A stretch of DNA of 64,000 nucleotides from SMWN01 sp965261165 (lineage in GTDB: Bacteria; Pseudomonadota; Gammaproteobacteria; Eutrophobiales; Eutrophobiaceae): assembly GCA_965261165.1 (NCBI GenBank), contig OZ253445.1, positions 1,054,001 through 1,118,000 on the forward strand, read 5' to 3'. This document shows, in pieces, positions 30,701 to 37,419 of this stretch. The notes beneath the pieces were generated by a model that worked only from the letters and a program-made list of their open reading frames with translations, made no database searches and was not told the origin of the DNA. The translations under genes were made by a program, and so were the position numbers. Every line of letters starts with the position of its first letter. The first letter of the stretch is position 1.

Positions 30701-31521
30701 TATTGCTTGAAGTTGCACTACAGCCCTGTGGTTGGTTGGCTGCATATCTTGGCTCTGCACTAACCAGTGACCTCGATTTATCTTTCAGGAATCTGGGCGG
30801 TAATGGCACACAATTGCTTGCTGTAACTCCCGCAACAGGCACATTAGCAACCCGAATCAAGATCACCAATGTTTCACAGTCTGGTGGCATGATCATTCAG
30901 AACTATGATATGGAAATTCGTTGTGCTGAAGGTATTGTTTATAAAGGTGATACCTATTTTGGTTTCTTCTCCAAACAATCATTGGCCAATCAGGTGGGTA
31001 TCAGAGATGCTACACCTTATGAACCCGATGAAGTTTCCTACGCACGAGGAACATCCTTCACATATCCGAGCGCTGCACCCTATCCTGGCGATATGATGCG
31101 CATGGTTAGTGATGTGACTTTATTTGATCCACAGGGTGGCCCAAATGATCTGGGATTTATTCGGGGGACAACGCCAGTGGACCCAGAAAGATGGTTCTTC
31201 AAGGCGCATTTTTATGAAGATCCGGTTTGGCCTGGCTCCCTGGGCCTGGAGTCACTTATTCAGCTATTAAAAATTGTCGTTGTAGAACAATGGGGTGAAG
31301 AGAAAGATCTATCAAAATGCGATTTTGAAGTCATGGCGCTGAATAAAACCCACCACTGGATCTATCGTGGACAGATCATCCCAGAAGATAAGCAAGTCAC
31401 CATTCAGGCCATAATTACCGAGATTGATCAAGACAAAAATCTGATCCGCGCTGATGGATTTTTGACCGTGGATGGCCGAATTATCTACCAGATGAGCGAC
31501 TTTGCGCTCCGAATCACATAG
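24760..31521 (+). CDS. pfaC: PfaC-like synthase subunit, KS-CLF-AT-DH-DH
   Basis: Multidomain protein of 2253 aa. A ketosynthase (1-440) has Cys197 in DAACASSLYA, HGTGTPIGD and GSVKSNIGH. A chain-length-factor-like ketosynthase (about 467-890) has its cysteine position filled by Glu662 (VSSEESSGL), so it is not a condensing enzyme. An acyltransferase (about 990-1340) has Ser1087 in GYSLGE. Two FabA-like double-hot-dog dehydratases follow, with active His1755 in CHFSDDQVMPG and His2150 in AHFYEDPVWPG. Classical marine PfaC lacks the internal acyltransferase, which is the separate PfaB there; no pfaB is present here. The architecture and the order D-A-C recall the three-gene pfa1-pfa2-pfa3 systems of myxobacteria, but without their terminal acylglycerol-phosphate acyltransferase. 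oleA begins 13 bases downstream. Confidence 0.94.
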   Translation: MQRIAIVGIGGLFPGADTATDDHHLEIFWRNIQSGRDCSREVPADRWLLDKEDALNDNKSGELAADKVNSIRGCFLDDFQLDSTGLNIDKDILAKLDPMFHVLLHAGREAWQDTNIDNLDKQRVGVIIGNIVLPTDTSSALADETLGPVFESQLLGKPPEENKKTESLNRYVAGLPAGVLGKALGFGGGTYTLDAACASSLYALKYAVEELIAGRADTMLTGGLSRPDCLYTQMGFSALGAISKTGHCSPFDRKGDGLVVGEGAGILALKRLDDALSDNDHIYATIAGIGLSNDIGGNLMSPDSEGQLRAMQSAYHQANWNPEDIDLIECHGTGTPIGDAEEIKSLKSLWSEASANKNDCVIGSVKSNIGHLLTAAGSAGLIKVLLAMKHQQLPPTANFENTSAEIDLDESPFTVLSSAKAWRKRTEQTPRRAAISAFGFGGINAHLLIEEWQTEQTIGSNTEAKSSPAIAIVGMEAQFGSWKSLTAFKERLFTNKHDVPASSPSHWWGVDNKQDIKGWFIDEIKIPLGRYRIPPAELKEMLPQQLLMLEVAANALDDAGIEELSKEQSNTTGVFIGIGLDLNTTNFHFRWSLLNHAKTWARKLGLKLSNKELNDWTQSLRNVAGPALNANRTMGALGGIVASRIARAFRIGGSSFTVSSEESSGLRALEAGVRVLQRGELNTAIVGAVDLAGDVRAALAQHNHRAYTEDTLIGEGATAFILKRHEDAVRDGDRIYSVIKGIGSASGGGADEIVPTANAYRRAFINACEDADTELEKISLFEIHGSGLEQEDAIETAALDKLFQEELFDKTEYKYDNIPSTLNSIKAKIGHTGAASGLAAIAKTSLGLYHKQLTVSDSSQYWLRNKNDGLRQAAISAFSIDGNCIYAIMEEADQDSIGNITNPNESLFSFQAASKESLLENIKQLHSLSNGEQDIYALAENCLLSNKKEKEFTAAIVTSSKNKLADALSKLQLAIEQNQSINEGGIYFSNNPLANGGKLAFVYPGSGNHFHGMGRELGQQWPQILDQLDNENNALASQFARGKFWGKLTNKPFSHEEIIFGQVWLGAFVSDVVSQFNITPDAIIGYSLGETAGLFSTRTWTDRDEMLRRIRETNLFTDALAGSCDSVRESWQLNDDENINWVIGVVDCPAAAVKQSLADYPRTYLLIINTPEECVIGGDREAIIGLVKNMACHFHPIQGVTTVHCKVAEPVKEPYRDLHLFETNPPKDISFYSGFWGKAYDVTRDSAADSIVEQAIQPFDYTKVIGSAYEDGVRVFIEMGPGKTCSRMIDKILKGKPHMAKAICVKNQDSVSNVLHCLGQLIAEHVDVDLNLLYQAEKSKQVAKKFDTFITIATGAECFQIPPLPQPNAEDDLQVNTNEEISKTASTAKIKSANNVHLLGPVIEQMQLTEIAKAEAQETFLRVAKGLSETLGQAISLQMSLIQSGAVEAIPFATPITQVENKQCLFDRDQCIEIAIGSIGKVLGPKFAEIDQYPTRVRLPDEPLMLVDRIMEINGEAASLPYDLTTSGSIITEHDVLHGSWYLDGGRMPTCIAVEAGQADLFLSGYLGIDHITKGQAVYRLLDAKITFHGPLPKPGKVIRYDIRIDQFFKQDETYLFRFSFEGSVNGQPLLTMTEGCAGFFTQAELDAGKGIVQTELEKCPQEGKLPNNWQPPVPMGVESYDEQQLNALRKGNLGECFGEAFSNLSLNRAAGLPDGRMALVHRILNLEPDAGRFGIGKITSEADIHPDDWFLTCHFSDDQVMPGTLTYECCLHTLRVYLLRMGWVGEIDEIFYEPIIGEVSQLKCRGQVTESTKKVQYEITFKEIGYRNDNGTPYALAEALMYADGRPIVQMNNISVQLSGLNKQKIENLWQNQTASQGQNPDVKNQNTEKIVLFDYDSIYAFGNGKPSDAFGDRYKIFDEERKIARLPRPPYQFLDRITSIKDCEPWILKAGGIVEAEYDVPENEWYFCENRQTCMPFAVLLEVALQPCGWLAAYLGSALTSDLDLSFRNLGGNGTQLLAVTPATGTLATRIKITNVSQSGGMIIQNYDMEIRCAEGIVYKGDTYFGFFSKQSLANQVGIRDATPYEPDEVSYARGTSFTYPSAAPYPGDMMRMVSDVTLFDPQGGPNDLGFIRGTTPVDPERWFFKAHFYEDPVWPGSLGLESLIQLLKIVVVEQWGEEKDLSKCDFEVMALNKTHHWIYRGQIIPEDKQVTIQAIITEIDQDKNLIRADGFLTVDGRIIYQMSDFALRIT

Positions 31522-31534
31522 AATAACTTTTACC

Positions 31535-32734
31535 ATGAGATATTCTCGCGTACATATGGAATCCATCAGTTACGAATTACCGCCTGTGGTGGTGACTTCG
31601 GGCGATCTCGAATCCCGTTTGATGCCTATGTATAGCGCCCTGCATATCGCCCCAGGGCAACTAGAGGCTCTCACTGGCATTACTGAAAGACGCTGGTGGG
31701 AAGAAGGTCATGTACTATCTGATGGCGCTGCAAATGCAGCTCGCAAAACCTTGGAACAGTCTAATGTCAAAGCCGGTGATATAGAGGCGCTGATCTACAC
31801 TGGTGTCTGCAGGGAAAATTTTGAACCTGCCACCGCCTGTGCTGTCGCTGCACAATTAGGCATTAAAGATGACGCCAATATTTATGATATTTCCAACGCC
31901 TGCCTTGGCATGATGAATGGCATTATCGATATCGCCAACCGTATTGAGTTAAAACAGATCCGTGCCGGTATGGTGGTCTCTTGCGAAACATCACGAGAAA
32001 TCGTCGAAATCATGATCCAGCGCATGCTGAAAGATAAAACCATGGACATGTTCAGCCGATCTTTAGCGACCTTAACTGGCGGCTCTGGCGCAGCAGCGAT
32101 ATTACTCACTGATGGTTCCTTCGACAATGACCAAACCCACCGATTACTGGGCGGCGCCAATCAATCCGCACCGGAACATCATAAACTTTGCCGCTGGGGC
32201 GTGACTTTGTCTCCTATTGTCCTAGGTGAACTCATGTTTTCACCGGATAAATTACTTGCTGCCATTGACCAGATTATGGAACCGGAGGTATTACCAAGCG
32301 TAGTCAAGGAAATCATGAGCAGTGATAAAATTCCCCCATCACTCGCCAGCATGATGCCCTCCGAAAAATTACCTGATGCACTCTCGGAATTTATGTCCAC
32401 AGATTCCGTTGCCGTACTTACCCATGGTGCAAAACTTGGTGTTAAAACCTGGGGTTCATTTTTAGCCAAAATGGGCTGGGCAAGAGATCAGGTTGATAAA
32501 GTAATTTGCCACCAGGTCGGCGAAGGTCACCGGGATACAATATTAAAAGAATTAGGCATTGACCCAGCGAAAGATTTTAGTACCTACAAATACCTTGGCA
32601 ACATTGGCACGGTATCAGTACCGCTCACTGCAGCCATTGCAGAACAGCGTCAATTTCTGAAACCTGGTGATCGTGTCAGTTTCATGGGTATTGGCAGTGG
32701 TCTCAATTGTATGATGCTTGGTTGGGAGTGGTAA
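31535..32734 (+). CDS. oleA: OleA, thiolase-fold enzyme for head-to-head acyl condensation
   Basis: OleA joins two fatty acyl thioesters by a non-decarboxylating Claisen condensation, giving a beta-keto acid. The protein (399 aa from ATG 31535) shows YDISNACLGMMNG with nucleophile Cys123, ICHQVGEGHRD for the catalytic His, and NIGTVSVPLT for the Asn. Start 31535 is chosen over the upstream in-frame codon at 31502, which lies inside pfaC. It is about 55 residues longer than ordinary OleA. The extra length lies just before TDSVAVLTHG and consists of three imperfect 13-residue units (ending SSDK, PSEK and STDS). A plain FabH is less likely because of the full oleBCD set that follows. Confidence 0.92.
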   Translation: MRYSRVHMESISYELPPVVVTSGDLESRLMPMYSALHIAPGQLEALTGITERRWWEEGHVLSDGAANAARKTLEQSNVKAGDIEALIYTGVCRENFEPATACAVAAQLGIKDDANIYDISNACLGMMNGIIDIANRIELKQIRAGMVVSCETSREIVEIMIQRMLKDKTMDMFSRSLATLTGGSGAAAILLTDGSFDNDQTHRLLGGANQSAPEHHKLCRWGVTLSPIVLGELMFSPDKLLAAIDQIMEPEVLPSVVKEIMSSDKIPPSLASMMPSEKLPDALSEFMSTDSVAVLTHGAKLGVKTWGSFLAKMGWARDQVDKVICHQVGEGHRDTILKELGIDPAKDFSTYKYLGNIGTVSVPLTAAIAEQRQFLKPGDRVSFMGIGSGLNCMMLGWEW

Positions 32735-32792
32735 AGTATTGCCCGCGACCAAGCGCTTCGTTTCATCATTAATCCAGTCGAGTTCTCTGTAA

Positions 32793-33695
32793 ATGAATTA
32801 CCCTGATTATTCATTTGATCATCATTACCATTCCGTCAAAGGTTTGCGTCTGCACTATCTCGATGAAGGCCCAAAAGATAGTGATGAGGATACCGAACCT
32901 GTTGTCATGATGCATGGAAATCCAAGCTGGTCGTTCTATTATCGGAAACTGGTACTTGTCTTGCAGAGTAACTATCGTTGTATTGTTCCTGATCATATTG
33001 GCATGGGTCTGTCTGACAAACCGGATGATGAAACCTATCGTTTCACACTGGATCAACGCGTTGACGATCTGGAATCACTGCTTGAGCATCTGAGCATAAC
33101 TAAAAACATCACATTAATACTGCACGACTGGGGCGGCATGATCGGCATGGCTTTTGCCACACGACATCCCGAAAAAATTAAACGGCTGATCATATTAAAT
33201 ACCTCAGCCTTTCATTTGCCAAAAGATAAATCTGTTCCCTGGCAACTTAAACTAAGTCGTATACCTGTTGTAGGGGCAATCCTGAATCAGGGTTTTAATA
33301 TATTTGCTCGTGGCGCTGTTAAACATTGTGTAACTCGCACAACCATGTCACCAGAGGTCGCCGTAGCTTATCTTGCGCCTTACGATAGTTGGTCACATCG
33401 ACGTGCAATAAAAAAATTTGTTTTTGATATTCCGTTAAAACCATCTGATACTGCCTATGAGACAGTTGACCAAGTAGATAAAACCATCAATCAATTTTCA
33501 AAACTCCCAATGTTGATCTGCTGGGGGCTGAAAGACTTTGTTTTCGACTATTATTTTCTTGAGGAATGGGAGAAACGGTTTCCTGATGCCGAGATTCATC
33601 GCTTTGAAGATGTTGGACATTACATTCTTGAGGATGCCTCTGAGGATGTGATCCCTTTAGTACAACAATTTCTTCAAACGCATCCCTTGCAATAA
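32793..33695 (+). CDS. oleB: OleB, alpha/beta-hydrolase fold beta-lactone decarboxylase
   Basis: Protein of 300 aa resembling haloalkane dehalogenases. MMHGNPSWSFYYRKLV holds the oxyanion region, and the nucleophile is Asp112 in LHDWGGMIG instead of the usual serine. The catalytic His lies in FEDVGHYILED. OleB removes CO2 from the beta-lactone made by OleC, leaving a cis alkene. The gene is 58 bases after oleA, followed by oleC after 12 bases. Alone it could be read as a dehalogenase; its place between oleA and oleC decides the call. Confidence 0.93.
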   Translation: MNYPDYSFDHHYHSVKGLRLHYLDEGPKDSDEDTEPVVMMHGNPSWSFYYRKLVLVLQSNYRCIVPDHIGMGLSDKPDDETYRFTLDQRVDDLESLLEHLSITKNITLILHDWGGMIGMAFATRHPEKIKRLIILNTSAFHLPKDKSVPWQLKLSRIPVVGAILNQGFNIFARGAVKHCVTRTTMSPEVAVAYLAPYDSWSHRRAIKKFVFDIPLKPSDTAYETVDQVDKTINQFSKLPMLICWGLKDFVFDYYFLEEWEKRFPDAEIHRFEDVGHYILEDASEDVIPLVQQFLQTHPLQ

Positions 33696-33707
33696 AAAGG
33701 TAGGGTC

Positions 33708-35372
33708 ATGCATTCTGCAAACATTGCCTCGCATCTTCCTATTATTGCAAAACTGCAACCCGATGCTTTGGCGGTTGCCGAACAAAAAAGCGGTCAACAA
33801 TATACCTATCGACAACTTGATAATGCCAGCGATACTATTGCCAAAGGCTTGATAGCCATTGGTATTGGCAAAGGCATCCATACAGCCTTAATGGTGACAC
33901 CAAGCCTAGATTTTTTTACGTTGGTCTTTGCATTATTCAAAGTTGGCGCGGTCATGGTTGCTGTTGACCCGGGTATTGGCACAAAACAACTGGGCAAATG
34001 TCTTACTGAGGCAGAGCCTGAAGCCTTCATCGGCGTCAAGAAAGCACACCTTGCACGTCGAATCTTCGGCTGGGCAAGAAAAACCATCAAAACAAACATC
34101 ATTGTTAGCCCTGGATTCATGCCAAAATCTTTCTATGGTCAACGGATCAAAAGCCTTAAAGAACTTGGGCTGTCAGGTACTGACAAGACAGAGCTTCCAA
34201 TGATTGACACACAAGCAGATGATGTCGCAGCTATTCTTTTTACCAGCGGCAGTACGGGCATCCCAAAAGGTGTTATCTACACCCATGCCAACTTCGGTGC
34301 ACAAGTTCTTACATTAAAAAATCTTTATGATATTCAGCCGGGAGAGGTCGATCTATCCACCTTTCCTTTATTTGCCTTGTTTGGGCCTGCTATGGGCATG
34401 GCTTCTATCATTCCTGATATGGATTTCACGCGACCAGGAAGTGTTAATCCAGAAAAAATATTTTCTGCCATAGAAAAATACAAAACCACTACTATGTTTG
34501 GATCCTCGGCTTTATTAGATCGCGTAGGTCGTTATGGCGAACAACATAATAAAAAATTGCCCAATATGAAACGCGTGCTTTCCGCTGGCGCCCCAGTTCC
34601 AGCTCAGGTTATGAAACGTTTTGCTAATATGTTGAATGATGATGCTCAAGTATTTACCCCTTATGGGGCAACCGAGTCTTTACCTGTGAGTTCTCTTGGC
34701 AGCAACGAAGTGCTCGGCTCAACTTGCCATGAGACAGAAAAAGGCAAGGGTGTTTGTGTTGGTTTGCCTGTTGAAAATATTGCTCTGAAAATAATCAAAA
34801 TTTCAGATGATCCAATCACGAACTGGCATGATACTCTGATTCTTGATCATAATATCATTGGTGAAATTGTAGTTAAAGGGCCGCAGGTAACTAGGGCTTA
34901 CTATGCTCGTCAACGTGCAACAGAAATGGCAAAAATTGTTGATCCTAATGGTGGTTTTTATCATCGTATGGGAGATACGGGCTATCTGGATGAACAGGGT
35001 CGTTTATGGTTTTGTGGTCGCATAACACATCGTGTTACTACTAACAGGGGAACCCTATTTTCAATTCCTTGTGAAGGCATCTTCAATACACATAAGAAAG
35101 TATTTCGTACTGCGCTGGTTGGCATTAATAATAATGGTCAAGCCATTCCCGTAATTTGTGTTGAATTGGAACAGGAATTTAAAGATGTTGATAAAGAAAT
35201 CATCGCAACTGAGATGTTAAAAATTGGCGCTCAATTTGAGCAATCAAAAAACATCCAGAAAATCTTATTTCACCCTGCCTTTCCCGTGGATATTCGTCAC
35301 AATGCAAAAATAGATCGTGAAAAACTGGCTGTCTGGGCTGAAAAAGAAATCACGAGTAAAAATCTCACATGA
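33708..35372 (+). CDS. oleC: OleC, AMP-dependent beta-lactone synthetase
   Basis: Adenylate-forming enzyme (554 aa) of the acyl-CoA synthetase superfamily. The phosphate loop AILFTSGSTGIPKGVIYTH is near residues 172-190, the adenine motif is FTPYGATESLP, and the hinge-side motif is GDTGYLDEQGRLWFCGR. OleC uses ATP to close a beta-hydroxy acid into a beta-lactone. The stop overlaps the start of oleD by 4 bases (ATGA), showing translational coupling. Confidence 0.94.
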   Translation: MHSANIASHLPIIAKLQPDALAVAEQKSGQQYTYRQLDNASDTIAKGLIAIGIGKGIHTALMVTPSLDFFTLVFALFKVGAVMVAVDPGIGTKQLGKCLTEAEPEAFIGVKKAHLARRIFGWARKTIKTNIIVSPGFMPKSFYGQRIKSLKELGLSGTDKTELPMIDTQADDVAAILFTSGSTGIPKGVIYTHANFGAQVLTLKNLYDIQPGEVDLSTFPLFALFGPAMGMASIIPDMDFTRPGSVNPEKIFSAIEKYKTTTMFGSSALLDRVGRYGEQHNKKLPNMKRVLSAGAPVPAQVMKRFANMLNDDAQVFTPYGATESLPVSSLGSNEVLGSTCHETEKGKGVCVGLPVENIALKIIKISDDPITNWHDTLILDHNIIGEIVVKGPQVTRAYYARQRATEMAKIVDPNGGFYHRMGDTGYLDEQGRLWFCGRITHRVTTNRGTLFSIPCEGIFNTHKKVFRTALVGINNNGQAIPVICVELEQEFKDVDKEIIATEMLKIGAQFEQSKNIQKILFHPAFPVDIRHNAKIDREKLAVWAEKEITSKNLT

Positions 35373-36352
35373 AAAAAGCACTAGTGACTGGAGGAGGTGG
35401 TTTTTTAGGATCGAATATTGTCCGACTATTGCTAGACAAAGGAGTGGCTATTCGCAGTTTACAAAGAAGCTATAGTCCTGATTTAAAAAATCTGGGCGTC
35501 GAAATTATCTGCGGCGATATTAGTGATCGAACTACTATCATCAATGCTGCCGAAGGCTGTGATGTGATTTTTCATGTCGCTGCTAAAGCCGGTGTTTGGG
35601 GTAATTACGATGATTATTACCAAACCAATGTCACAGGCACAAAAAATATTGTCGATGCCTGTCAAACTCATAATATTCAGAAATTAGTTTATACCAGTTC
35701 ACCCAGTGTTGTTTTTACAGGAAACAGTGAAGAAAATATAAATGAGTCCACTCCTTATCCTGATCATTTTCTCACAGCCTATCAGGAAACCAAGGCACTG
35801 GCAGAACAAATTGTACTCGAAGCAAATAACAAATTGCTGGCAACTATTGCGCTAAGACCCCATTTAATCTGGGGGCCGGAAGATCCACATTTAGTCCCAA
35901 GGATTGTTGAACGCGCCAGAACTGGTCGTTTGCGCCTGGTTGGCAAACAAAACAATCTAGTAGATTCTACCTATATTGAAAACGCGGCACTTGCACATAT
36001 CCTTGCGGCAGAAGCTCTAGCGCCTGATACCGCCTGTGCTGGAAAGGCCTATTTTATTAGTAATGGTGAACCACTGCCGATGGCCGAGTTGATTAATAAA
36101 ATACTGACTGCAGCTAATCTTCCTGCCACAACTAAAACCATCCCAACCCAACTTGCCTACGCCCTCGGCATAGTAATAGAGTTCGTTTACAAATTATTTA
36201 AGCTAAAAGATGAACCTGCAATGACACGTTTTATAGCCAAACAGCTTTCCTGCGCACATTGGTATGACCTGACTGCAGCAAAAAATGATTTTGCTTATCA
36301 GGCGAAAGTTACTATTGATGAAGGCATGGAAAGATTGAAGGCATCATTTTAA
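35369..36352 (+). CDS. oleD: OleD, NAD(P)H-dependent 2-alkyl-3-ketoalkanoate reductase
   Basis: Extended short-chain dehydrogenase of 327 aa. The Rossmann loop is VTGGGGFLGSNIVRLLL at the N-terminus, and the catalytic YxxxK is in AYQETKALAE with the preceding YTSSPSVVF serine. It reduces the beta-keto acid from OleA to the beta-hydroxy acid used by OleC. It resembles 3-beta-hydroxysteroid dehydrogenase-like proteins, as all OleD proteins do; the operon context fixes the role. Nine bases separate it from the phosphopantetheinyl transferase gene. Confidence 0.93.
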   Translation: MKKALVTGGGGFLGSNIVRLLLDKGVAIRSLQRSYSPDLKNLGVEIICGDISDRTTIINAAEGCDVIFHVAAKAGVWGNYDDYYQTNVTGTKNIVDACQTHNIQKLVYTSSPSVVFTGNSEENINESTPYPDHFLTAYQETKALAEQIVLEANNKLLATIALRPHLIWGPEDPHLVPRIVERARTGRLRLVGKQNNLVDSTYIENAALAHILAAEALAPDTACAGKAYFISNGEPLPMAELINKILTAANLPATTKTIPTQLAYALGIVIEFVYKLFKLKDEPAMTRFIAKQLSCAHWYDLTAAKNDFAYQAKVTIDEGMERLKASF

Positions 36353-36361
36353 AGAATAGAT

Positions 36362-37099
36362 ATGCCTGATAAATTAAAAAATACATGGCAAGAAACACCA
36401 GATAAATTAAGCTTGTCCAAAAATCATATTGATATTTGGCTTTGTGATCTAAAAACCTTATCAAGTGAGATCGGTAAATTTTATATCTTGCTTTCAAATA
36501 ATGAACGAGAGCGTATTAACAAACTTAAGATAGAAGAAAAAAAACAGCAATATATTATTACCAGAGGAATGTTGCGACAACGACTCAGTTTGTTTACGAA
36601 GATTGCTCCGGAAAATTTTGTGTTTGAATATCTTGAACACGGGAAACCCGTTTTAACCAACGATGCTAAATTTGCAAACATCACATTTAATGTTTCTCAT
36701 TCATATAATCTTGCTCTGATCGCAATTTCTCAGGAACAAAGTATTGGAATCGACATAGAAAAAATTAATCATGAATCAGATCCTCTTCCATTAGTAACAC
36801 GTTTTTTCTCAAAGGCAGAACAAGCTGAATTTAATACTTTATCGGAAACAATTGGAGCAAAAGCATTTTGCGCGTGCTGGACACGTAAAGAAGCATTTAT
36901 TAAAGCCATCGGTGATGGTGTTGCTTATGGGCTGGATAGTTTTGATGTCACTGTCGATCCAGAAATTCAAACTTCAAGCATAAATTTACACAAAGCCGCT
37001 GCAGAAACATGGTCAGCAGAGAATCTTTATGTCGGTAACGATTATATGGCTTGTTTGGTCAGTAATGTTCCTGATGTTAATGTCAGGTGTTGGAGATAG
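36362..37099 (+). CDS. pfaE: 4'-phosphopantetheinyl transferase (PfaE-like, Sfp type)
   Basis: Sfp-type transferase of 245 aa with the Mg-binding motif IGIDIEKI and the signature FCACWTRKEAFIKAIGDG. It would transfer the phosphopantetheine arm of CoA to the three PfaA carrier domains, which must be modified to work. It ends the pfaC-ole run, so the locus carries its own activating enzyme. The gene is more AT-rich than its neighbours. The symbol follows the role; an AcpT/EntD-like function elsewhere cannot be excluded. Confidence 0.9.
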   Translation: MPDKLKNTWQETPDKLSLSKNHIDIWLCDLKTLSSEIGKFYILLSNNERERINKLKIEEKKQQYIITRGMLRQRLSLFTKIAPENFVFEYLEHGKPVLTNDAKFANITFNVSHSYNLALIAISQEQSIGIDIEKINHESDPLPLVTRFFSKAEQAEFNTLSETIGAKAFCACWTRKEAFIKAIGDGVAYGLDSFDVTVDPEIQTSSINLHKAAAETWSAENLYVGNDYMACLVSNVPDVNVRCWR

Positions 37100-37330
37100 C
37101 CTGGATTTGTTATTTTTGTAATCTAGCGTTATTTTATTTCTGATTTTGCTTCCATGCGATTGCAATATAAATACACCCATGCAGTATTATCAGCAACTCA
37201 CGGAGGCGAACTGAAAAGTCTCATAGGTACTGAACTCGGGAAAGCACTTGATTCCCAAAATCATAGCGCTATAATTTCCGGCCATTGAAGTGGTCTCCGA
37301 ACCTTTCAAAGTGAACAAATTTAAACTACC

Positions 37331-37398
37331 CCCTGAGGAGCACTGCGACGGATTCTAATTCGCCAGGCTTGGGAGATAGCATTTTCAAACGGTGCTCG
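37331..37398 (+). ncRNA. SAH riboswitch upstream of ahcY
   Basis: The segment has the conserved SAH-riboswitch order: a TGAGGAGCACTGCGACGG start, then CGCCAGGCTTGGG, then GGTGCTC. GAGCAC near 37338 can pair with GTGCTC at 37392-37397 to give the pseudoknot, and the CTGAGG / CTTGGG arms give the closing helix. It ends about 20 bases before the ahcY start and overlaps no gene. Such RNAs sense S-adenosylhomocysteine and switch on the genes that recycle it. Confidence 0.88.
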
Positions 37399-37419
37399 CT
37401 TGATTTGGAGGAATACCAG

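Noticed and set aside
31502..31534. Upstream in-frame start for oleA
   Set aside because: It would lie inside the end of pfaC. ATG 31535 gives the usual OleA beginning.
32793..33695. Haloalkane dehalogenase
   Set aside because: The Asp nucleophile and fold fit, but oleA before and oleC-oleD after make OleB the better reading.
37369..37419. Upstream in-frame extension of ahcY
   Set aside because: It would run through the SAH riboswitch and lacks a ribosome site. ATG 37420 has GGAGG and the normal AhcY N-terminus.
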